Assembly: GCF_026151205.1 (NCBI RefSeq)
Contig: NC_087082.1
Location: 3,564,001 to 3,628,000 of the forward strand
DNA length: 64,000 bases
Source of the DNA: Bolinopsis microptera
Lineage: Eukaryota > Ctenophora > Tentaculata > Lobata > Bolinopsidae
Direction of reading: 5' to 3'
The position numbers and the translations under genes are program-made. Numbering within the stretch: the stretch's first letter is position 1; each line of letters starts with the position of its first letter. The notes beneath the pieces are model-generated. The model made no database searches, was not told the origin of the DNA, and saw nothing but the letters and a program-made list of their open reading frames with translations. Positions 44,186 to 55,900 of the stretch are shown here, piece by piece.

Positions 44186-45290
44186 CTAATTGTTCACAAG
44201 TTGGAGTTATGGCAGCAGAGAAAGTGGTACCCTCTGTACAGGTTATAGTGTTGCTACCTTTAGCAGAAACCCCTTTTCACATGACACCGTCAGCACTGTT
44301 CCTGCATCTACCGGGAATGTTTCTATGGATGTGAGCTGACTCCAGGCTGGATCCAGACCATTGCATTGTGTGTTAGAGTTATCTATGGAAAATGATGTTT
44401 CAAAGAAATTTAGAATATTTAATAACGTTCAAAATGATAGGTTATCAATGTGAACCTATCAATATTCATTTATATGAATTTCTTTTGATTTTTAATACGT
44501 GACATATCATATCAATAAAGTTTATATACTAGTAATTGTGTCAATTTACCTAGTTCGTATCGGTAGTGTGTGGAAACTTTATCTCCCCTTTTGGAGGGTG
44601 TTTCAAATCTTAATCCCGCCAACGTCAGCCTCATTTGACATGTGGCACTATCGCTGTTATCCTCGAAAATCCATGTGACCTCAAGATTATCATCAAACCA
44701 AACTTGGAGCTGAGTGGCAGTCTTTAGGAAAGTCAAAACTCCAGCTTGTTGGAAGAATCCCTCTGTCCCTTTGAATTTGTAGCCACCATTGCATTTGGCA
44801 CTGTTTACAGACCCTGCTAAGAATGTAAACCAGCCTATTCCTCCTCCCATCGTCCATCTGATGTCGTTAGATCCATCTATCTTCTTATCAGTCCGCATCT
44901 GGAACCTCTTTTCTTCCACTATTTCGTTTACATATGTGCTCTTGTCTTCGGGAACCAAGAACCACTCACTGTACTGGGTTCCTGAAAATCAATGATCTTC
45001 AACGCCAGTTCTGGCAGTTGAATTATAAATCACGATTAATAAGGATTAGGGGCCTTTTTGCTTAGTTTTTATCGGATTTTGTTTTACGTATGGACAATTA
45101 TGACATCTTATTAAAGTAAACGGATCGACAAAGTTATTTAGTCTATCATTTTATCAGTATCATTATAAACTCATCTCACAAAAATGGCCCCGTTTTGACG
45201 TTCACTGCTGTAAAACATACCTTCTGTACTGGTTATTGAGAGTGTGAGTATCACTGTAGCTATCAATGTAGAGACTGGTATTCTACTCAT
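44186..45290 (-). CDS. Secreted protein with Sushi (CCP) module, frameshifted
   Basis: Three exons: 45290-45221, 44981-44550 and 44382-44186, with class 1 phases at the first two junctions. Exon 1 is a signal peptide (MSRIPVSTLIATVILTLSIT) cut near STEG. Exon 2 encodes an extracellular domain of about 140 residues that I cannot name (EWFLVPEDKSTYVNE, RWTMGGGIGWFTF, AGVLTFLKTATQLQVWFDD), with two cysteines. Exon 3 is a Sushi module: CNGLDPAWSQLTSIETFPVD, VLTVSCEKG, NTITCTEG, TPTC. Exon 3 is 197 nt, where a symmetrical module needs a multiple of 3, and its frame breaks after CEKGF, so one base is missing: a real mutation or an assembly error. The donor gtgag at 44185 implies further exons downstream (left), not found. 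The product, if made, is secreted or on the cell surface. Confidence 0.6.
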
Positions 45291-46649
45291 TCTACAAAAT
45301 ATTTCGTACTGTATCCAATATTTGCAATGTTACTACTATATTGGGGAAGGGGTTTGGAAAAGCACTATATCATATTCAATATTTGCGATTAAAATGATAA
45401 AAATAACGACACTTCTACTAACACAACTGCAGTTCTGTATTACATAATGCACAAGAATCAACAAATAGGTCGATTTCTTTGCAGCCGATGACTCTTCTTT
45501 TAAATCACAATACAAGGCTTCCTTATCAAAACATAGCTACATTTAGTGATAATAACGGGGACAAAATAACCTATCAAGAAAGCACAGCTAGAAAACGAAA
45601 GATATCATAGAATGTTGAAACCCTTAATAGTTACAAGATAAGTTAATTTAGTTTGATCCTTTAGTCCTATGATGATAATTAAGTACGTTGATAATGGCAT
45701 AAAGCTTTTGCTTGAAGTTTTGAAACTTAACTAATATTTGGTGTGGTTCAGAAAGTGATAAGTGCTATTATGTATAATGTATATATGATTAATGATAAAA
45801 TATTATTTAATTTCATCATGTTGTAGCAGGTCAACATTGAAACGCGTCGCCCACTCGCCCGTTGAAATAATTTTTCAACTGCGAAAACGAAAACACGTGA
45901 CAGCTCAGACACAATTCACATGTAGTTCACGTTATATTAACTAGTAGGAACCCACCTAACTCTAAAGTGGTTCAAGACTCAAATAATTATTACCTATTCA
46001 ATTCGCGGTTTTGACACCACCTCGGGGTCCAAATTTTGGGCACTAAACTTCTTATTCTTTGGCCAATTTTCTATTTTTCATGCTGATTTGAAGGCCATTA
46101 AAGCATTTGAACCAGCCAAAAAAGTTGTAGTTGTATATCTTTTACGGTTTTTGCGGAAAGTCGTGTTAAAGTTGATGCCGTGGTGTCAGTAAAATGGTAC
46201 GGATATATAAATAAATATATATAAATAAACATACATATATCAACTCGCTATATATATAGTAAGATGACTAACTTAACGTGAACTTATCAAGGAGACAATA
46301 TTTAAAATAGTTTGTGATTCGGTCCTTATATGCAGCTGTTTAGTTCTTAAGATAAATGAATGTTAGCTATCAAGTCCTGGAATCCACGCTATGCTTGCTG
46401 TAAGCGTGAGGTATATCATATAAAGTTTCAGATTGTTAAAGCTTACTAAAAATAAAACTTAAAACTCAAGTTATGAATAAAACAGTGTGTAAAATAACAA
46501 TTTTAACCGTGTATAATTAAATCCGTGCTTGATTTTAGCGCCCGGTTTCGACTATGCCAACTATCACCGATAAAGGTAGCTCAAGTTATATATAAGTTAG
46601 CCTTAGTAATATAAATTTGAGCTATAAATACAGAGAAAACGATCAGCTG
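45291..46649. other. intergenic, divergent promoters expected
   Basis: AT-rich sequence between the minus-strand Sushi gene and the plus-strand ankyrin gene; both promoters should lie here. A tatata/ataaatata microsatellite lies at 46203-46260. No coding exon recognised. Confidence 0.4.
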
Positions 46650-46737
46650 ATGGACAAAATTTATGTGCTGGTGACTTTGTGTGTGGTAATAATAATCTCG
46701 TTGCGGTTGCACCTCGTGACCAGACTGACCACGCACG
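46650..46737 (+). CDS. Possible upstream coding exon of the ankyrin gene
   Basis: ATG at 46650 opens 29 codons with one hydrophobic helix (IYVLVTLCVVIIISL), ending CAC-G before a gtcagt donor at 46738. The acceptor taccag|cag|TA before the next exon is a NAGNAG tandem site; either AG keeps the frame into MAPVSG. If used, the ankyrin protein would gain a signal anchor, which its family does not usually have. The exon may instead be non-coding. Confidence 0.3.
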
Positions 46738-46941
46738 GTCAGTTTTCCTTGTTATTGTTGTTTACTCTTGCCCGGATTGTAGTGCCCTAAAACAACACTT
46801 TACAATAATATATTGTGATATAATACACTAGAAAATTCTGAATATACTCTGAATAATAATTATATGGTGTAAGATCAATTGTATCGCAATAAAACTTGGT
46901 TGACATTCAAATTTCTAATCTAAAATGAAATACCAGCAGTA

Positions 46942-49900
46942 ATGGCTCCAGTTAGTGGTGTAGGAACAGATCCCCACATAGAGCTGTCCCAAGCCGCGCA
47001 ATGTGGCGACTATTCCACCCTCGATACCATCCTCTCTTTTGGCAAAGTTGAGATCAGGAGACCTGGACCTAATGGTCTCAGTCTCATGTTGTTAATCGTC
47101 CACGGAGCTGGACGTGACTTGAAACCTGCGCAGCACCTTCAGTGTGCAAAGAGGCTTATCAAAGCTGGTGCTCCTTTGGATGAAGTCGATAGAACTGGTG
47201 AGTGTTGTTGAAAATTATCTTTTTATGTGATAAAGTATCTGTGGAATAATGTCTCATCATTTTAAACAGATTTTATAATATAAAAATACAATATAATTTC
47301 CTCAGGCCGGTGTGCATTACATTGGGCGGTAGAGTACGATAAACCAGAGCTGCTGGAGGTGATGTTGAGGTCAGGAGCCAGCAAAACTATCCTAGATGAA
47401 GAGATGAAGGAACCCTTGGACATAGCTGTGGAGCTCAGCAACATCAAGTGCATCAGTATTATTCTGCGTAGTTGTTCTAAAGAGGTCAGCTATTTTCTGT
47501 GTTGTGATTTGTTTTTGCGCGGTCTTCCCCGAAAACGTTTTTGATCACATTATTTTTGGGGCCTCCCATGAGTTTTTTTTCGGTTGCATTAATTTCAATA
47601 ATTAAGTTTCCAGGAGTTGGATTCCCCCAACGAAGAAGGTTTCACATGGCTGATGCGTGCTGCTGCTAGTGGAAACATGGAGGTGTGTCGTGAGCTGTAC
47701 AACGCTGGTGCCAGCCCCAACATCATTGAACCTAAAACCGGACGAACAGCTCTCCACTTCTGCGCTGAATTCGACCAGGCTCAGGTACAATATACATACA
47801 ATGTACATATCACTTACTTTTTAAAAAGTTATTGTTATTATCACGCTGCCTGATGCATACCAGGTATTTCCATACCTAGCGTAATCAACAAACACCTCCT
47901 CAGTCTCTGATAACACTACTGGGATGTGAAGGAGACCCCAAGATCCGAGATAAGGACGGTCGGACTGTAGCTCACGTAGCTGCTGAAAGTGAAGCTATAG
48001 GCTGTCTTCATGTACTTATCGAGGCTTGCACTTTACTCATTATGGAGGTAACGAATGTGAACAATGCATATCCGCAAGCGTTTACTTGATACGACGTTTA
48101 TGATAATGTCAAGTGTGGCGTCAATTCTTATTATTTGAAGTATTTTCATTGCTTTTGCAGACCATCACAACAACAACAAGCGGTTAAGTTAATTTGATCA
48201 ATCTCGATTATATCAGGTAGCAGATGATTCAGGAAAGACGCCTCTCATGCTGGCGTGTAGACACGAGCATGAACAAACTGTCAAGGCTCTCATCTCTAAA
48301 AATGTATGTTTTAAACTTTCGAACGCTTCAGTTTCGAATCCCTGTTGTCCTCCTCCACGCCTTCGTGCCCAGATTTCAATCAGATTATTCCAGCTTTACT
48401 CTCATTGCGTCCTTAAGTAGTCTGGATCCGTTTTTTACAGAACACGAATTTCTTTGGTAATGGTTGTTCCGTTATATTTTATTTTTATATTTTCACTGTT
48501 CACTGAATCTCAGATTAATCCTATGGCAAAAGATTACAACGGACAAACAGCGTTGCATTGGTGTGCTAAGAACACAAACGGTAAATGCGCGAAGATTCTC
48601 TGCAAATATCGAATGTGAGTACTGTTTTTAATCTAATCTAAAATTAAGTTTTATTACAAAAAGAAGGATCAGTGATCGTCGATATAGGTAGAACTTATTA
48701 TCGTTATGATAATAAGATGTTTTTCATTGAACTCCTGACTATCCACTCGCCCAGAGACCTGACGAAAGCGAAAGATAACGACTCTCACACACCGCTTCAT
48801 CTTGCGTGTATAGCTGGAAGCGAGGAGGTGGTCAACAAGCTCCTCGAGTTCGGAGCTGATACCACAACTATGGACGACGAGTTCCACACTCCACTACATC
48901 TCGCTACTGGTTCGTCAGCTGAACTTGAGTCTTATAGATTTTCTTAATTTTTTATTCTAAGTTCATGTTACACACTAAATTCATAGATACTAGGTTCTAA
49001 AAGAAAAAGTCTTTGAATTTCGGAAATGAAAAGGTTATAAATAGTTGATTAATTATCATCCTGGTGTAAGAGGTACAATTGAAAAGTCCGAAATAACTAA
49101 TACAAATGGTCATAAATCATACAATACCACAGTTATCGTACTTGTCGAAACATCCGCAAATCTATGCCAAGATTACAGTTTCGTTTTAGTATTTTTTCTT
49201 ATCTTTGAATAATCAATTATCTGAATGCCCAGGGCCATGAATGGTCCATTTCAATCCCGGGAAACCCACTACTTTGATATTGCTGGTACTGAATTGATAT
49301 GGCACCGAATTTTTGAGTTTGGTAATTCCTTCATTAAAAGTCAAACAGTCAATGTCAGAAAAAAAAATGGAAAAATAGAAAAAGCATGATCAGTAAGACA
49401 GAAATAACGAAAAATATTGTAAAATCGTAGATTATTTAAATGATTGAATAAACGCTCAAAATTTCCGGGGATATTCAAACATAAATAAGATATACGATAC
49501 CACTAAGCATTCTCTTTTACAATGCATATAGAAATCACACAAAATGTAAGGCATGTTTATCGTCTATAATCGTGTACACGCCATCCGATCCGCTGTCACG
49601 TGATTACGAATTGGCCGTCCCAATGGCGGTGACGGAGATATGAATGCTAGGAACTTGGTCACTAAAAACTTTCTAAAGCTGGTGACAGTTAATGAGTATA
49701 TAAAAAAGTTTGCCATGATGTTGAGATTCAGAATGAATAAGAATGATCGCCAAACGGCAGGACTGTAGTGAATCTTGTGTCTTGTCACTTCCAAAAACAA
49801 ACAGGAGACAGCGGTGGTGACGTACACAAGTACAATTAATATTGTTGTTAGTAGTCCTTGCCTGCGTAATCTTTTCCCATTTCTTTTGGCAGTTTTCCTT

Positions 49901-52900
49901 GCTTTAAGTAGAAGGAATGTAGAGGATAAGACGAGAACTGTGTTAATTACAACTGAACAAGTGATCAAATGAATAATGGCAACCAAATTCAACCAATTGG
50001 GAGCATGAGTTAAACTTATATCATAATCGCACGAATAAAGGACATAACTAAAATGAATAGAGTCAGTCGCAGAAAAAAAGATTTGGATTACTCTATACGG
50101 TGTCAGTAGACTTAATGCCCAAACAATTGCACAGAGAATATGCGCATATTTGCGGTTCCAAGTTCTTGATCTAAAAGGGTACTTGACAATCAAAAACTTG
50201 GCTCCTGCGAGGCACATAGTGAGTCCTCCCGTGACACCAAACAAACACAGCGTCCTGATATTTGTTTGAAGGAGACAGAGAAACCGGCCGAACACCCAAT
50301 CCTGTGCAAGAAGCGATATTACCGAGGGTAGGACCCGGAAAACGGACAGTAATAAATCGTTAACCGCTAGGTGTTGGATGATGACTATGACGACTCGATG
50401 TAGGGTGATCGCTTTGTATTTTATTGTAGCTACCAGGATAACAGTGTCCCCCAGAAGTGAAGAAAGTAAAATTATGATGTTGTAAAATGTCCAGGCGATT
50501 CTTTCAGTCTCGTTTTGAATCCCAGCTTCTGTGAAGTAGACTGTACGAACCATCTTAGCTTCCTGTTATTTAATGTAATTACAAAGTTTAGCTGAGTTCC
50601 ATCAATAGAGAGAACCAGGATAAGTCATGCTGCAATGATCGAATTGGGTATCGAGTAGGGATATGTTCGATTACATGCCGTTATAATATTCATTAAAACT
50701 TCAAAAACCGCTTTTGTTTGGGGTATAGGACACAAGGGCGGAGGACACAAGGGCGGTAGACACGAAGATGTGGGTCACAAGGGCGTTACTGTCCAAAAAT
50801 GGTGGACACGAGGGCGAATCATATGGCTCACTTTAACATGAACACGAAGGCGGAACCAAACACTGTCCTAATTCCTAAATGATGGTCGTTTTAATTGAAA
50901 GGATTGAGGGTTTGAAATTGAGTAAAAACATTTCAGTAAAATTCGACTGCCCAAAGTAAATACCCGTCCGTGCTACCCCTGGGGTAGGGGTATAGGACAC
51001 TAGGGCGTAGGAAACAAGGGCGATACTTTCCTAAAAGGGTGGACACGAGGGCGAATCACATGATTCATTTTAGTATGGACACGAAGGCGGAACAAAAACT
51101 GTCCTAAATGATGGTCGTTGTAACTGAGAGGATTGATGGTTTGAAATTGAGTGAACACACCTCAGTGAAATTCGTCTACCCAAAGTAAATACCCGTTTTG
51201 GTACGTACTACCCCTGATCTAAACCCGGGTAACCGCGTAGCGTCAGCGACTGCGATATTTTGGATGCCAAGTTTGTCACATGAAAATCTAGACAGTGTTT
51301 GATTGGTCTAAGCACGGTACCAAACCCCAAAATATGCTGTTGAGTTGGCTGAGATATTTAAGGAAAATCTCTCAATTTTTGGCTCGTTTAAACCTGGTTG
51401 ATTATTTGTCACATCAGTATGTTCTGTTTCAAATTTACACGTGAGTAGATCCAATTCTTTGAGCTAAGCTATACCTCAACCTGACAGCAACTTCATTAAA
51501 AGTAAATCAGTCAATATCAGAATAAAAAATTTCAAAATAGAAAAAGCATGATCAGTAAGACAGAAATATCGAAAAATATTGTGAAAATCGTAAATTATTT
51601 AAATGATTGAATAAACACTCAAAATTTCCGGAGATATTCTCACATAAATAAGATATACGATACAACTAAGCATTATCTTTTACAATGTATATGGAAATCA
51701 CACAAAATGTAAGGCATGTTTATCGTCTATAATCGTGTACATGCCATCCGATCCGCTGTCACGTGATTACGATTTTGCCGTCCCAATGGCGGTGACCGAG
51801 ATATGAATGCTAGGAACTTGGTCACTAGAAACTTTCTAAAGCTGGTAACAGTTAGTGAATATATTAAAAAGTTTGCCATGATGTTGAGATTCGGAAGGAA
51901 GAAGACTGATCGCCAAACTGCAGGACTGTAGTGAATCATGTTTTTTGTCACTTCCACAAACAAACAGGAGACAGCGGTGCTGACGTACACAAGTACGATT
52001 AATATTGTTGTTAATATTCCTTGCCTGCGTAATCTTTTCCCGTTTCTTTTGGCAGTTTTCCTTGCTTTAAGTAGGAGGAATGTAGAGGATAAGACGAGAA
52101 CTGTGTTAATTACAACTATACAAGTGATCATGTGAATAAGGGCAACCCAATTCAACCAAATGGGAGCATGAGTTAAAGTCATATCATAATCGCACGAATA
52201 ATAGAAATAACAAAAATGAATAGAGTCAGTCGCAGTAAAGAAAATATGGATTACTCTATACGGCGTCAGTAGACTTAATGCCCAAACAATTGCACAGAGA
52301 ATATGCGCATATTTGCGGTTCCAAGTTCTTGATCTAAAAGGGTACTGGACAATCAAAAACTTGGCACCTGCGAGGCACATAGTGAGCCCTCCCGTGGCAC
52401 CAACCATACACAGCGACTTGATATTTGTTTGAAGGAGACAGAGAAACCGGCCGAACACCCAATCCTGTGCAAGAAGCGATATTACCGAGGGTAGGACCCG
52501 GAAAACGGACAGTAATAAATCGTTAACCGCTAGATGTTGGATGATTACTATGACGACTCGATTTAGGGTGATCGCTTTGTATTTTATTGTAGCTACCAGG
52601 ATAACGGTGTCCCCCAGAAGTGAAGAAAGTAGAACTATCATGTTGTAAAATATCCAGGCGACTCTTTCAGTCTCGTTGTGGATCCCTTCTGCTGTGTAGT
52701 TGCCTGTACGAACCATCTTAGCTTCCTGTTATTTAATGAAATTACAAAGTTGTTTGACTGAGGCTTATCAATAGAGATAATCAGGATAAGCCATGCTGCA
52801 ATGATCGAATTGGGTATCGAAAAGGGATGTCTTCAATAACATGCCATTATAAGGCAATTTGGCTATGCACACTCGGGGCACAAAATTGTATTTCCTGGGG

Positions 52901-55900
52901 CACACTTGGGGCAGATGCAGTTGGGGCACAGCTGGGGCACACTTGGGGCACAGTTGAGGCAAAAAATTACCTGAAGCACAGTTTTACCCCAAGTGTGCCT
53001 AGCTAGATTACCAAATTGCCCCATTATATTATTGATTATTCATTAAAACTTCAAAAAACGCTTTTGTTTGGGGTATAGTACACTAGGGTGTGTGACACAA
53101 GAGCATTACTGTCCAAAAATGGTGGACAAGAGGGCAAATCATTTGGCTCACTTTAACATGAACACGAGGGCGGAACTAAACACTCAAAAACTGCCCTAAT
53201 TCCTAAATGATGGTCGTTCTAATTAAAACGATTGAGGGTTTGAAATTGAGTAAAAACATTTCAGTAAAATTCGACTGCCCAAAGTAAATACCCGTCCGTG
53301 TCACTCCTGATCTAAACCTGGGTAATTATAGCGTCAGCAACTGTGATATTCTGAAGACCAAGTTTGCCACGTGAAAATCTAGACAGTGTTTGATTGGTCT
53401 AAACACGTTACCAAACCCCAAAATATGCTGTTGAGTTGGCTGAGATATTTAAGGAAAATCTCTCAATTTTTGGCTCGTTTAAATCTGGGTGATTATTTGT
53501 CACATCAGTATGTTCTGTTTCAAATTTACACGTGAGTAGATCCAATTCTTTGCGCTAAGCTTTACCTCAACCTGACAGCAACTTCATTGAAAGTCAATCA
53601 GTCAATGTCAGAATAAAAAATAGAAAAATAGAAAAAGCATGATCAGCAAGACAGAAATATCGAAAAATATTGTGAAAATCGTAAATTTTTTAAATGATTG
53701 AATAAACACTCAAAATTTCCGGAGATATTCTAACATCAATAAGATATACGATACAACTAAGCATTATCTTTTACAATGTATATGGAAATCACACAAAATG
53801 TAAGGCATGTTCATCGTCTATAATCGTGTACATGCCATCCGATCCGCTGTCACGTGATTACGATTTTGCCGTCCCAATGGCGGTGACCGAGATATGAATG
53901 ATAGGAATTTGGTCACTAAAAACTTTCTAAAGCTGGTAACAGTTAGTGAATATATTAAAAAGTTTGCCATGATGTTGAGATTCAGAAGGAAGAAGACTGA
54001 TCGCCAAACTGCAGGACTGTAGTGAATCACATGTTTTGTCACTTCCACAAACAAACAGGAGACAGCAGTGCTGACGTACACAAGTACAATTAATATTGTT
54101 GTTAGTAGTCCTTGCCTGCGTAATCTTTTCCCATTTCTTTTGGCAGTTTTCCTTGCTTTAAGAAGGAGGAATGTAGAGGATAAGACGAGAACTATGTTAA
54201 TTACAACTATACAAGTGATCATATGAATAAAGGCAACCCAATTCAACCAATTGGGAGCATGAGTTAAAGTCATATCATAATCGCACGAATAATAGAAATA
54301 ACAAAAATGAATAGAGTCAGTCGCAGTAAAGAAAATATGGATTACTCTATACGGCGTCAGTAGACTTAATGCCCAAACAATTGCACAGAGAATATGCGCA
54401 TATTTGCGGTTCCAAGTTCTTGATCTAAAAGGGTACTGGACAATCAAAAACTTGGCACCTGCGAGGCACATAGTGAGCCCTCCCGTGGCACCAACCATAC
54501 ATAGTGACTTGATATTTGTTTGAAGGAGACAGAGAAACCGGCCGAACACCCAATCCTGTGCAAGAAGCGATATTACCGAGGGTAGGACCCGGAAAACGGA
54601 CAGCAATAAATCGTTAACCGCTAGGTGTTGGATGATGACTATGACGACTCGATGTAGGGTGATCGCTTTGTATTTTATTGTAGCTACCAGGATAACGGTG
54701 TCCCCCAGAAGTGAAGAAAGTAGAATTATCATGTTGTAAAATATCCAGGCGATTCTTTCAGTCTCGTTGTGGATCCCTTCTGCTGTGTAGTTGCCTCTAC
54801 GAACCATCTTACCTTCCTGTTATTTAATATAATTACAACGTTTGGCTGAAACCTATCAATAGAGAGAACCAGGATAAGTCATGCTGCAATGATCGAATTG
54901 GGTATCAAGTAGGGATATCTTCGATAACATGCCATTATAATATTCAATTAAAAGTTCAAAAAACGCTTTCGTTTGGGGTATAGGACACAAGTGACAAGGG
55001 CAGTAGACACGAAGATGTGGGTCACAAGGGCGTTACTGTCCAAAAATGGTGGACACGAGGACGAATCATATGGCTCACTTAAACATAAACACGAAGGCGG
55101 AACCAAACACTGTCCTAATTCTTAAATGATGGTCGTTATAATTTACAGGATTGAGGGTTTGAAATTTAGTAAAAACATTTCGGTAAAATTCGACTGCCCA
55201 AAGTAAATAGCCGTCCGTGCCACTCCTGATCTAAACCTGTGTAACTATAGCGTCAGCAACTGCGATATTCTGAGGACCACGTGAACATCTAGGTAGTGTT
55301 TGATTGGTCTAAGCACGTTACAAAACCCCAAAATCTGCAGTTGAGTTGGCTGAGATATTTAAGGGAAATCTCTCGATTTTTGGCTCGTTTACACCCGGGT
55401 AATTATTTGTCATTATATCAGTATGTTCTGTTTCAAATTTACACGTGAGTAGATCAATCCTTTGAGCTTAGCTTTACTTCAGCCTGACAGCAACTTTATT
55501 ACGGGGCGTTAATTATACACTCAACATCAAAACTCTCGCTTTCGTCACTGGAAGCTGCTCGATACACTATTTGAATTTCAGAATGGCCTACACACAATTG
55601 CGCCCAATTCACACGCATTAGCAGGTTTTCAGTCAGTGACGTGATATGATTACCATGGTAGCTTGATATAGATTCGGTGCAATTGTCTGACAGCTTCCTG
55701 AAGAAAAGGTTTTAGTATCAAATTATACTGAATTAACTGTATACTATTCAAGAAAACAAAAATTTAAGAAAACAACGGTTGAATAAAGTAAATCTATTTC
55801 TAATGTTAATCAGGATTGTGGCGGAGTCTTAACTTCTCACATTTGTTTTATTTTACTGGTTCTGTTGTCTATGTAAGATTTCTACAGCGCAACATTTCTC

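Larger units (their letters stand above)
49330..55497. repeat. Three tandem ~2.1-kb GPCR units
   Basis: Units start near 49330, 51489 and 53581, each with a similar leader (cttcattaaaagtcaa..cagtcaatgtcag), one intronless GPCR and an upstream region with the imperfect repeat ggacacaagggcg/gacacgagggcg (50735-50825, 50995-51060, 53077-53170, 54975-55075) and a conserved cccaaagtaaatacccg block. Unit 1 has an extra partial duplication of this upstream region (about 50717-50967 and 50990-51207). Intergenic parts differ by small indels while the genes stay aligned. Confidence 0.85.
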
